Shown: one piece after another, positions 12,701 to 24,426 of the stretch
Position numbering within the stretch: the stretch's first letter is position 1
Layout of the letters: every line of letters starts with the position of its first letter
Assembly (NCBI GenBank): GCA_958299035.1
Contig: CATQJL010000001.1
Location: 50,904,461 to 50,968,460 of the forward strand
Length of the DNA stretch: 64,000 nucleotides
Source: Cylicocyclus nassatus
Lineage: Eukaryota; Nematoda; Chromadorea; Rhabditida; Strongylidae
Direction of reading: 5' to 3'
Made by a program: the position numbers and the translations under genes
Notes under the pieces: model-generated
Database searches by the model: none
What the model was told of the DNA's origin: nothing
The model's input: only the letters and a program-made list of their open reading frames with translations

Positions 12701-12826
12701 ATTGAACTCTTGCACAGGATTGTAGAAAACAGGACCATGGAATCCAATCTTCGCTTTTCCTTCCTTTACGACTACGAATTCACCACTTTTGGGGACAGAT
12801 GCGGGACCTGGCTGTTGTTCACCCAT
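9771..12826 (-). CDS. TRMT1: tRNA (guanine26-N2)-dimethyltransferase, TRMT1/Trm1 family
   Basis: The family makes N2,N2-dimethylguanosine at tRNA position 26 using S-adenosylmethionine. Eleven exons join with consistent phase: 12690-12826, 12446-12632, 11500-11621, 11335-11450, 11136-11248, 10934-11082, 10752-10876, 10325-10430, 10074-10149, 9909-10019 and 9771-9851 (441 codons). Family motifs in order are [18 protein letters not shown] near the start, the SAM-site segment [64 protein letters not shown], paired cysteines ACSGC and [15 protein letters not shown] and [13 protein letters not shown]. The start ATG is 12826-12824, shortly after a CTTTCAG that could be a trans-splice acceptor. The C-terminus is unresolved: after the last exon the frame reaches TGA at 9758-9756, and no WGP-containing tail was seen. 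Intron 2 contains a SINE-like repeat. Confidence 0.93.
11990..12180. mobile_element. SINE-like, tRNA-related repeat in TRMT1 intron 2
   Basis: The stretch contains CAGGTTCGATCTCC, close to a pol III B box, and a GC-rich body (CTCCGGGGCCGGTAAATTGG) unlike the surrounding intron. The A box is weak and no target duplication could be fixed. It lies wholly between exons 2 and 3. The long minus-strand frame across it is not coding. Confidence 0.5.
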
Positions 12827-13218
12827 CAAAATGCTTGCCCGCCACTGAAAGCGTGCGTTTAATACTCAGTTTTCTTCTGCGACAGCACATACAATCCTAC
12901 GAAGTGACGATAGGAGTTTGGATGTCAGTTTTCGACGTTGGCTGCTGCAGGTTCGGTGGCGACTGGACGCCTATCTGTTGTTACGCAAGCTCACAATCGC
13001 CCGCGACAAAATTCGCTTGAAATTATGTTGCATTTCATAGCGCGCTCCAGCACAAATATGACGCACGTGTCCAGTTTGAAATTTGTTTCTGACGAATTTT
13101 GCGCCTCCCATGCGGTCTGTACCGTGGAAATATGCTCGTATATCTCGTTTTCAGATTGGATGCAGGGGCGGTGTAACTCATAAAAACGGTGACTTTGAGT
13201 AACTTATAAAAAGGTACA
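12827..13218. promoter_or_regulatory. Shared 5' region between divergent TRMT1 and CABIN1 genes
   Basis: The two start codons point away from each other across 392 bp, so both promoters must lie in or overlap this interval unless upstream exons exist. No TATA-like element is convincing. CTTTCAG on the minus strand just ahead of the TRMT1 ATG may be a splice-leader acceptor. The arrangement suggests a bidirectional promoter; this is inferred from spacing only. Confidence 0.5.
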
Positions 13219-16200
13219 ATGCCGGGCAAACATGATAAAGTGATGCCAGAGAGCGGCGACGACGGAAGCAGCAGCGGATCGGAGGTAAACCTTACGTCCT
13301 TCATGTTTTCGGTTGTTTTCCTGCGTCAAACTTATGTTAGCTGTTGCTTGTGATATAATCATTTTTGGTCGACTTCGCTGCACTAGAAGTGCTTGTAGCT
13401 AAGAGCTCGCGAACAGACGTTTTGACAAGAGTTCTTCCTTACTAAATGAGATTCTTGAATCTATATGCTTTCAACTGAGTACATTGATTACGCGCTTAAT
13501 AAGTCTTGGATTGTTTAAGATCTGTGAGAGCTTTCGACTATGGTCGAAGCTTTGAGCAAAGATGTTCTACAAAAACAACCTCAGAATATGGTTGCTAGTG
13601 AAGCGTAAACAAATTTCTTAGTGTGTTGTCCAGCAGATTCTTCGCCATCCTCTACTCGAAAGCAGCACCACTCATTTCTGAAATTTCTAGCTTACATCCA
13701 GGTCTTGCTCTGATACTTCTAACTTTTCCTTTCAGGTCTCTATAGGTGAAGAAGCCGACGAAGCGAACCGTCTTACGGCGGAGAGCGACGACAGCGACGA
13801 AGAAGAAACTGAATCGAGTGGTGGTTGGTATATCAGCCCATTTTGGCACATTATAACGAGTATCGATGCTGTAGATGACGAAGAAAGCTCGGAGAGTGAT
13901 TCCTCCAATAGTGGCGATGATAGCAGCAGTGAAGAGAGTGGATCCTCGGATTCACTCTGGGGTGCTCTCGATGATGATGTCAATAAGGAAACACAAGAAG
14001 CTAATGTAATCTGAAAATGTGTACCTAAACATCGAAGTTTAGTAAATTACATTTAGGAAGCGTCCGCTCTGCAAGAATTTCAAAGCGCACTGGATTATCT
14101 AGTTGAGGGGAAGAGTGCTACAGCTTCAAAAATTCTCAACAGGCTTCTGAACAATCCTCTTGTGAAAGTGTTTCGAACCGAAGTCTTTGATTGGGAAACG
14201 GAGATTGATGAAAGGTGATTGCCCATTGCATTCCAGTTTATGTAACAAGTGAAATCTGTCTTATCCAATGCTGCTTATAATCAACGTAATTTGTTTAATG
14301 TGAGCTTAGGCTTTCCAAAATGGCTCGTCTATATGTTGGGATTCACAAAAATTTGGCAAAGCTCAAGACAGGAAATGCTGTCGAGCACTTCTTGCAAGTA
14401 GGTTGTTTACTCATGCTTATAGTCGAGTCATTTGTAATTAATATGTGCAGTGCATGGTCTAGATACGATCTATAACCCACCAAACTGCGAAATTCTTTTT
14501 GTCTCACAAATGTTTTTTTGCTGCGTTCAAGGTTCTTTAGGCCTCGGACAGAGTTCACGCGATTTCATGATGGCGATTTATCGCGACAAGACAACTGTTA
14601 CGAGTTCATTGCCTGCCGATTTACTTATCTCGGTTATGATTGTTAGTCACGATTAGTCATGTTGGAAAATTATCACAACCGAAATGCAAGGAGATCGGCC
14701 TGCAATGATATTATTACAGTTGTCTGTCGCGATGAACCGCGACGATGAAATCGCGTGAACTTTGCCCGAGGCCTTAGGTGTGACAGCTCTTATCTCTCAT
14801 CTCATGTTTTAATAGAGCGATCACGATATTCCTCACAACCTCTTGAGTGCGCTTTTCTTTTGTTCCATTTATCATTTTTGCATTCTCATCTTTGGATGTA
14901 CTGAAACATGCGAAAAGTAGATGGGAGCATACTGTTTACAATGAACGGATCCGCTCAAACGCAGCAATTTACAACTTAATTGCATGCTCGAAACACAAGA
15001 AAGCCAAAAACTCATCAACGAAAGATAAAAGACTCGTACATTGCGCGCTGCTAATGCGCGCATTGTGCTAGAAATGGCTTGACTACGTATCACATGTCAT
15101 TGCTTATTCCAGATCCTTTCCATTGCTCCCAAGAATCCTGAAATCTGGTTGAAACTTGGTGCTAATTGCTTAGCAAAAGGCGACGTTGATTTTGCGAAGT
15201 TCGCTTTCGAACATGCGGAGGGCAATGTCGCAGTCGATGCGTTGCTCAGCGCTTTGTATCTATCGAGAAATTACCATGGTTTGTATGATTTAGGCTTGTA
15301 ATAAGTCTTATAATAGATATGCTTCAGCTTGCTTACGATTAGCACATAAATGTTTGGATATGGGCATCTGCGAGAAAAAATCTCTGTTTCTCAAGGAACT
15401 TATTCGATCAGTTAATTGTCATTTTAGGTGAGCTTTTTGGATTTATGAGACAAGTGGTTGTTTTCTTGTTAGGCCTTGGCCAGACTTCGCTCAGCGCCCA
15501 AAAGCGCTCAAAAACGCCCAGAAGCGCGCAAAAGCGCCCAGCTTTCTCTGGTGTCTCTTCACTTTCTCGTGTGAGGGGAGATGAGAGAGAGTGAGGAGAG
15601 GTTAGAGAAATTTGGGCGCTTTTGCGCGCTTTTGGGCGCTTTTGCGCGCTTTTGAGCTAAGTCTGGCCAGGGCCTTAGGTTTCATATTTTGTGTTGCTGC
15701 AAAAACAGCGGGCATCTGCAGCTTGAGTTTTGGTTATTGCTGTCGATTGTCATCTAGTTTTCAGTGACTTTTGTGACAATGTTTTTGGCGAACACAGAAG
15801 ATACGACAAGGTCAAGACACTGGATGAAAAAACTAGAAAGAAGGTAAGGCATCATGGTATGCGTTTGTTTGCAATTATTTCTCTAGAACGTTTTTTGAGA
15901 AATTGGAAACAAACGTCTCATTTTTTTTGCACTTTCGAATGACGCCTTTAAACTTCGAGTTATTAAAATTTGTGCAGTTCTACCTGTTCATTACAGATGG
16001 CTGATCGGCTTGCCGAGTTGGAAGAAAAAATCAACGCTATCCAAAATGAAACAAGTTCGGCTGTGCCTGATCCTATAGAGATTACCGTTGACGCTGAACA
16101 AACGTCTGTTTTTTGCATCAAATTGCGTAACTTTTATAGATGAAAATGCTATTGGAGTTCTTTTAGAGTAGCAGACATTGGAGCACTATTCTGTGATCTG

Positions 16201-19200
16201 TTTGATAGAATAGAAGCCTACTCCTCTGTACGTTTACTCTTTGATACCATTGAGTAGTTTTGCTATGCTGTCATTCACATTTTCAATTTTACTCACAGTC
16301 AAAACTCTTCTTAAGCTCTCATTGCAACAAGTTACTTTTATTCAATGGGATGATCGGAGAATTTTGCTGGAAGCACAAAGTGTGCTTGAGAGTGTTTTCG
16401 ACATAATTGAGACGGTGGAGTATTTGTTGAACCAGGTGAATTATTTGTGGATTACGTGCCTATGTTGTTCATGCTTAGATGTGTTTAGACCGCTTCACAT
16501 ACGGGGAGGCTCCGACAGCGTTCCAACAGTCTTTTTGAAGCTAGTGATTGCTTCGTGCGCAGGTCTATGCGCAAAGCCATGGAGATACCGCTCGAGGAGG
16601 AGGATACAGCTGAGGAGCCTGCTGCGGATATTCGTCACCTAGATGGAACATTACCAGCTGTTGAGGTTTGCATCTGTGACCAAGAGGCTCGCTTTCTCAG
16701 TAGTCGCTACGTCTCAGTTACAAGCATTGTCAAAATTCGAGACGATGCTTTCATTTTTTTCAAACATTTTTGGTTCTTTACGTTTCTATGCAATTTCGAG
16801 AATGATTTGAAAGTTTCATATTGTGTTCTCGTCCTTTGCAGTTGGCAAGTTGCTTGGGATTTGCGGTGAAGTATATCCAGCCCCTCAAAGAGATATTGAT
16901 GAAGAGACCTTCTCGTACTCCTTCACCAGAGCTCTCCTCGAAATATATAGACACTGATTTGCTGCTGTTCCTGTTGATGACCAGTGTCAAAGAAGGATCT
17001 TGGACAATGTTTGAGTTATTCGGTCCGTGTTTTTTCTTCACGTTTCTCTCACATTATTAGGAACTTTCAGAAATATTCCTTTGCCTCATTGCCGACTTTT
17101 CTCCTGCGTGCGGAGCCATCCCATCCAGTTTATTGGAGGTGGTGGCTCAGTGCTATCGTAGATTCAATCTGCTATCAACTGATCTCTGTCATGAAAAATA
17201 TATTCGGCTGCACGTGTTGATGGACGAACTTGGTACATTACGCCACTACGTTTTCTACATGTCTATCCTGTATCTGGTGATTTGAGGTGAGGTACAGGCT
17301 CGGGATTATTGTATACAATGGCACTGTGCTGAGAAGTGGGATGACAAGGAACTCTTACAGCGTTTCATGTGGAATCATGCCAAAGTAATCACTGATGACA
17401 CTATAAAGTAGGTGGGTGAACTTGATTGGCTCGCACAAATATACGATTCTAGGCTCTCGTTTTTAAAATGTCTTCACAGCTCGCTTGAGGAGGATGAGTT
17501 TATATTCACTGCTAAAGGTAAATTTCGTGTTCTCTGCTTCTTCATGCTCTCATCAGTAGGTGATTGAAGGTTGGTTTGGAAAAGACGATGTACAAGATAT
17601 GATCGATAAACTTGAGAAGAGCAATCGAATCATCTCTTTGTCGCAGCTACGAAGTTGTTCTCGTTTCGAAGAGGTCGGTGTGCATGCTTTTTCAAGAATT
17701 CTTATAAACATCCTCCAGGTCATCTCAATAATAACACGAGATGTCGATTTCAACACTTTGGAGGACGAAGACCTATATGTAATGGTAGATTACTTATTGG
17801 ACGCTTACAACAAAGTTAAAAATCATGATTCTGCAGTTGAATTTGCATCGAGGTTGTTAATTTACTTGTGTCTGTGTTGCGATATATAGAATCCTTTCAA
17901 TTTGTTTTTTTAGAGTATTTCAACTATACTTGTCGTACAAGCAGCTGCCAACCGATCGTTTGAACGCAACTTTTCGTGCTATTGAAAACACCTGCTGGAG
18001 CAAAGTTGCCGATAAGAACTGTGAAAAGATCGGTTACTTCCTTTGTCGCTTGCTCTCTATAGAAGAGTTTCGCGTGAATTGGAATATTTGGAAGGTTCTA
18101 TACGAGATTGTACGCCATTTGAGAGGTACGTACTTCTTTGATGGCTATTTGCATATAGCAGCTCCCATGCTTCCTAGGAGATGTCTCTGTTGCCTATATC
18201 AAGACATTGGATCCAGTGAAGAATGATGAATGTATGCCGAGCTTAGCTTTAGATGTGCTTGTGAAGGCACACGAAAAACTTGGAGAAGCGAAAGTATGTG
18301 GTCGTGAGAAGGTATGTCGGGTTGCGCTATAACAATCTATAGTTACTCAATTACTTTGAAAAATTAGTGAATGTTGGGGCAAAGTGAACATCTGCGCTTA
18401 CGTTCGGATGCTACGATGTTTTCATGGTGTTTTGTTAGGGCATTGTAGAGCGTTTAAGTTAAAGCCTCTATCATTACTATACCATAAATGACACAGCTTC
18501 ATATCGTGTTTCTTCTCAAAGACAGTGTCTAGGCATGTACGGAACATGGCTAACATTATGGTTATAGTGCAGAAGGCACTTTTTGTGTGGGGCATGCAAT
18601 TGTCTTGGCAGAGCAAAACATAACCTCTGAAAAAAAGCGCCTATCGACTTTTTGGCAAAATAATCAATTTTATCCAACTTTATCATGCTACCTCTGTTAT
18701 AGGGAGCCTTTCTTCTGTTTTACATGCGACAGCTTCACAAGTGTATCACCAATATGGACGTTATGACCGTAATGCAACAAGATGAGTATGCTTGGTTGTG
18801 GTCTAACGTTTCGGAGGAGATAGCACAATGTCTTTATTGCTCATTTGGGTAAGAAATCATCCTTTTGTAAGTTCTTCTCGTACGTGCATTTTAGGCGTTA
18901 CTCAAAACGACGAAGAGCACTTGAAGATCATGATTGCAATGTATCCTGTTCGGAGGTACCTAATATCATGACAATGACATTGGAGCTCGCTATGCCTCAC
19001 CCCTTGCCTCAGTATGATGATAAGGTATATTGAAAGGCAAGCAATGCTTCTAGTCTCTTTCATAGTTTTCACTTAGGAACGTTTGGGCCATGACATAGTG
19101 GATCTGATCTTGAATAAGTTCCCTTCTGCTCTCAATTATTCCAATGAAAGGGGGCAAATGCTACATAATTTCAATCTATGGATGCGTCAAGCTTCGAAAG

Positions 19201-22200
19201 AGAATGCAAAAAACAGGTATGTTTGCGCACTACTCACGTCGCAAGTTTTTCGTATAATAGTCCCATGGGTTGAAAATCATGTCTCTATTTTATATGCTAA
19301 TGCATGCTTGAGGAAACTTGCCTCGTACTTCATAAGATTGACTTACTGAGCAGACGTACAGCTCTTTCAGCTGTTTCACGTTTATCTCAACGTCATTATG
19401 ATTTCATCTTATTACTGTTGTTGCAAAGTGATCTCCCCTTTATGGAGCATGGAATATGAATTTTAGGAATATGATCTTAGCGCTGTTTAGCCTGTCTCTC
19501 TATAGGGTCATTGCTTTGTAATGTGTACTGCAGCTATCTAAAATGGGCATATTTTTGTGAGGTTGCTTCTCGAAGGATTCTGGTCTCGATACAGTTTCAG
19601 ACTGGAGTGGCCTTCAGTGAAGGGTGAATCATATGTGCAGGCCTCAATTTGGTACCTTATGGCTTTACATCACTACCGTCAGGGTAACCACGAAGAAATT
19701 GAGAAGTTCGCTAAGGTACTCTCTGCTCTGTCAAAGCTTGTCCTGTTTCATTTTCTTGTTCAGCTGTTCCTAACAAGTGGACACGCTACTCTGGATAGTC
19801 GAGTGACAGCTGGGGCATGGGCCGTTTTGGGATACAGCAGCGTATACCGCATCTTTCAGGTTTCTTTTCTTTCTAATGAACATCGAGAATCAGATCCAGA
19901 AACTCTCTGTGCTTAGATGGACGATGACTTATTGTATTTGGAGTGGCCATGGCATGTTCTACCGTTCAAAGTCTCGGTACTAGTTGACAGCAGGATAGGT
20001 GTTGTCTTCTTCCAGTTGGCGAATACTCTGTATCAAGTCGCTACACGTCTGTCTCGTTACTTTTTGACAGTAGGTATCAATTTTCATCTGTTCTGCGTCC
20101 CTGAATGTAAAGCTTTTCAGCTTCCATCAGACGACTGGAGATTACGACATGCGGACACGTTGCTGAAGGACCTGCGGCTAAGATCACTCTCCTTGTTCAA
20201 AGAGGCGCTCTCGAAGGTCTTTGTGACACGTTGATGGAGCGGTGAGGCAAATGCTACTCAAATCTCTCTTTTAGGCTCAAGGAGACTCAAGCATCTGTGA
20301 GTATCAGTGGTTAGCCTATTTTTTCATCGCAAAATTACAAGCGAAGTTGAACGGCGATGTCATCAGAGTAAGATTTGTGGTCACTTACCTGGTCTCTTCG
20401 AATGTTTTTGAGTTGTCTTTTAGGTTGTTGATGCTTTCTATGAAGCGGCTTGTTCATGTGAGCTTTCTGAGTTCTTTTATCCGATCAAAATCAATGTGAA
20501 GAAACAACAGAATATTGAACCAGTAGAACTGCACTATCAAATTCACAGTACTGTTTGGAAATTCTTGTGTAAAGCGTGAGTAATTGACTTTTCCTATGCT
20601 TTTCTGCAGTTCTTTAGAGTATCTATTATTTTCCTGTTGCTTCTGACTAGTGGTAGAGGCGGGGGAAGAGTTGATCTCGCCACTACCGCTGTTGTCGCTA
20701 TGGTCGGTCTGCTGCAGAGACAACAGCGACAGCGACTGCAGGCGATATCCATTTTTCTAAGTCAATATATTCCAATTTTGGATCTTAATCGACAAACAAG
20801 CATAGATTTTCTCCCATCCGATAATCGAAAAGCAGCAGCTAATCATGTGATCTCCTTCACCGCTACTCGAGTAGTCTACTCACTTCAGAATGTTTAATAA
20901 AAGGACGGGCAAGATTTTTCACTTGGGTTAACTAACTAACACTTTTTCAGTCCCTCACCATCGCTAGAAATTCTGGTTACTCTGCTGGCTTATTTACGAG
21001 CGGTGCAAAACCACAAGGTTGGTTTTTTTTTATGATTATGTGCACTGTTCTTTCTTTGGAAGAAATTCGAATTTGTACTAGATGTCATACATAGCATATC
21101 TTCAACTATTTTTTAACTATTTACCCACGTTGCTCGATCACCATGCATCATATCGCAGTTGTAGTTTACATCCAAAATCACTGTTGATTTGAACCACGTT
21201 AGTTTTCCAATCACACATTAGCAGTAAACTATTCATACTATGAGGCGGATTTTCTCTCCAAATTGAGTTCGCCATACCATACCGTATCTAGGTGGTGCGA
21301 AGCTATTTCTCCTTGTTCTCAATACATCCCGACATCTACGCGACAATCATCGATATGACTTTGAAATGTGATGTTCGAAGAAATGATGATGATGTTACAA
21401 CAGTCGTAAGTTTTTGTCATTGCTTACTTACTTTGTTGTTAGGTTAGTTAGTAGCCATGTGTTGGCGAGGTTTGTCGGATGTCTTAGTTAGGGCTTCCGC
21501 AGCTTAGTAGACACTTGTCAAGTTCTTACTTAGATGTCTTGGGGCACATCCATGCAAATTTGGTCGCCACGTTTGAGAATTTGCTAGTAGGTAGTAGATC
21601 CATACCATGCGCTTTCAAGCTTGAGAGAAGCGCCACTCTAGTCAACAGATCGCAATGGCTCACACAAAAACGTTTCTATATTAAAGTACTGCATATCTTT
21701 GGGGGCACATATGTAAGACTCTGAATGTACCAAGCACGCTCAGTTGGTGTCCACTCTGAATCGCGCATTCATTGATATCTTGCTAACTCGCAACAAATCA
21801 GTTGAAATTATGTGAGGTATGTCAAAATTTAGCTGTAGGTCCTCAAGATAAAAGCATGCTGGAACATATGGTGACCAAACTTGCATGAATGCCCTTTGAA
21901 GGCAGTGGCTCGGGAAGATTGCGATTACGAGCACTTCATTCCTCTTTGGCCTTCTGGATGCACTGAGTCAGGGCTGTAGTTGGGAAGACGAGAAAGTGCT
22001 TTTCATGGCTCCTGAGCCAGTCGCTTTTTGTGGCGGGAGTCCCTCGCCCAGCCCTCTTAGCAATCTCCAAGCTCGAAAATGCCGATAGAGCACTTTTTTT
22101 CTTTCAAAGCACAGTCTCGGACTCAGCGGATCCAGAAGGCCATGTAGGTTCGAAAAGCTGACACATTTTATCACAGCCACTGCCTTTGAGCTTCAAAAAT

Positions 22201-24178
22201 GAGAACGCCCGAATTCTAATGCTTTCATAAGTTGTGAGCCTAAGCTAGTTTTGTGAAGCTGCAGGCTGCTACCGCATGACGCGAGCAGTACTTCATTTTT
22301 CAGATATTTGATAAAAGATCTCGTTTAATCATGCATTTATATGATTCATTACACATCAGTTTTGTGCGCAGGATTTCCTTTTTTATTTGATGTAAAGCAT
22401 TTGCCATAAGGACGCGAATTTTTTCACGCAACTTAAGCGTAAATTCTCTAATAGTATAAAAGAAGGTAATTTGCATAGTGGCTTTTGAGTGATTAATGTA
22501 TTCCTAGTCTGTCAGAGTCGTCAGGGTAAAAAAATGGGGCTCATCTATTTTGCTCAGAAGAGCGTGAGCTTTGCAGGTCAATGACATCGCGAATCGCGCT
22601 GATCTGATCGACGAAATTTGGAACCTGTGTCATCGCGGTTTTGAGGTGAGGTTATGGTTTTCATTTTCTTGTCGAAAAAGTGCATACACTCTTTGTGGGA
22701 GAGGGGGGGGGGGAGACAAGGAGGGAAGCGGACGTGACGAAAGTTGCCTTCCTTTCGTCAAGGACGGCGGCGTTAGTTGCGCGCTCGAAAAATTCAAGGG
22801 AGGCCATCTGTATCTCGGGAACTCATGCTTCGGTCCCGTCCGATACGCAGTAATTCAGGTTCGAATAGTGTAATTATAGGTAGGCTTAATTTTATCTTAA
22901 CTGCGTTTTTTGAACTGTTTATCTTCAAGATTAATTTTATGTTACGTACTTGCAAAACGCTTCTACTTCTTATACCATAAACGAGGCAGAGCGAAGTGTG
23001 TGTGGGATTGGCGTTCTGACCTTTTCTAAAACATTTAGCCTAATATCTTCCAGCAAGCCTGTTTTTAGGTAGTATGCGACCGCTTTCCACACATGAAGTC
23101 TTACTACCGATTGGCAGAAATGGAGCTAAGTCGGGGAAATGTTGAAATAGCCTACAATCATCTGACTAGGCACATCTTCCGACGAAAGAAGCGCGATGAG
23201 TCGTTGTTTGATGTTAGTTCTTGCTTATCCCCTTCTTTGAACTTACAGTTTGAAGGCTTTTTTTTTTCAGAGTGTCGTAGAGATAACATCCCAAGATATC
23301 GACCGTTCAGGATCGTTTCCATATCACGTAGAGAGAGCTTTAGAACTGATGATGAGTTTGGCATACCAACTCAAGGATGCTTCCATCCTCATTGGCATAA
23401 TTACCACGCTTATTGCCAATATGGAGAGTAGAAGCGAGTGAGTTTGCTATTGGCTCAATGTTGCTATACTCAAGTTCTCTAATTTGTAGAATGTACATAT
23501 TGAAAGAGAGGCAAGGAGCGTTGCTGGTGCATGCAGCTAATCGACTCCATATATTGGTCATGGAGTCATCTTCACCAAAAGTGATGCGCTCTGAGATGTA
23601 TAGAGCATGGCAGGTAGTAAACAGGTTAGTGCAAGCCTTTTTTTTTTGAATGCGAGTAGACTGCAGTAATTGTTACCTTTGCATAGTTTTAATATCTTTA
23701 TGCTACCTAAGTTCATAAGTAGTGATCAAAATTTTAAAAAAAGCGGAGTTTTGGCTGGATCGGCATCAGCAATCCTCGAAAATTCAAGTGTTCAAAGTTG
23801 CTTTCTTAGTTCATTAGATAGTGCCAATATAATGTACAAATGAGCTTTTAAGATGTAAACACCTGGCTGCAAGAACTGTGGAAGTTCGGTTGCAGGCATT
23901 GATACAGCATATGTTTGGCTCAGTCAGTGATTTTGTTGCTGAACAGTCTCTGTGCCAGGACAATAGAAGGAAACAAGTGAGGGTGAGTAGATGTCTTTGA
24001 TAGTCCGAACGAAGACAAATCGATTGTTTAGAAAAGAAAATTGAATGCATACGATCTGAGCGGTTCTGAAACAAATTCTATATTTCTGGTACCCGGCGCA
24101 GTTCCTTCCAACTTTGCACAGAATCCTTCAACAAATGGTGAAGCTTTAAAATTGATGCGATTAGCATTACAGTCGTGA
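13219..24178 (+). CDS. CABIN1: CABIN1/Hir3-type subunit of the HIRA H3.3 chaperone complex
   Basis: CABIN1 scaffolds the HIRA complex for replication-independent histone H3.3 deposition. The N-terminus (ATG 13219) is acidic and serine-rich. Exons read securely include 13219-13284, 13736-13820, 13875-14005, 14057-14214, 14310-14397, 15113-15278, 15328-15427, 15765-15843, 17560-17673, 17719-17852, 17914-18125 and 18178-18311, with others to the TGA at 24176-24178. Family landmarks are the TPR-like HKNLAKL and PEIWLKLGANCLAKGDVDFA, then LALDVLVKAHEKLGEAK followed by GAFLLFYMRQLHK, EIAQCLYCSFG, RFPHMKSYYRLAEMELSRGN and, most diagnostic, DIDRSGSFPYHVERALEL. The tail is basic (RRKQVRKRKLNAYDL). Exon borders at 16.2-17.5 kb and 18.8-20.4 kb are approximate. 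Introns hold three MITEs. WDR74 follows in the same direction after 248 bp. Confidence 0.9.
14540..14773. mobile_element. 234-bp MITE, TTA duplication, in a CABIN1 intron
   Basis: TTA flanks both sides (14537-14539, 14774-14776). The ends are GGCCTCGGACAGAGTTCACG and, inverted, GGCCTCGGGCAAAGTTCACG. The interior repeats GTTGTCT...TCGCGA match the element at 6073-6275. A PIF/Harbinger-like non-autonomous element is the best reading. Confidence 0.85.
15472..15674. mobile_element. 203-bp MITE, TTA duplication, in a CABIN1 intron
   Basis: TTA lies at 15469-15471 and 15675-15677. The ends are GGCCTTGGCCAGACTT and, inverted, GGCCCTGGCCAGACTT. The interior is a different sequence from the 14540 element: alternating GCGCCCAAAAGCGCTCAAAA on the left and its inverted form on the right. 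Only the outer 15 bp or so are shared with the 6073 and 14540 elements. Confidence 0.85.
21900..22185. mobile_element. 286-bp MITE with TTGA target duplication
   Basis: The ends are AGGCAGTGGC and its exact inverse GCCACTGCCT. TTGA occurs in the same orientation on both sides (21896-21899 and 22186-22189), so it is a true 4-bp target duplication and not part of the inverted ends. The ends match the three TTAA-flanked elements at 55-62 kb. It lies in the 1.2-kb CABIN1 intron between VTTV and VNDIANRADL. Confidence 0.8.
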
Positions 24179-24426
24179 ATTACTATTACTTCGATGACTT
24201 TCATGTTGTAGTAGTTTGTCAGTTGCATTTGTTGAATGCACTAAATGATCTCGGTTCTGCTGCTCGTTTTTGTGATGTCATCATTGTCCATAAAGAGTTC
24301 TTGGTTTCATTTCTCGGTATTGCTACAGCTGTACCCGCGTACTGTACGTGCACTATATCTTAGTATGTCATAAGTAGTCTGCATACTGCTTTTAGTTCAT
24401 GTTGTCACAGACGGTGCTGCATCAGC

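Noticed and set aside
22690..22735. Poly-G tract in a CABIN1 intron as a regulatory site
   Set aside because: It is a simple low-complexity run with no supporting context.
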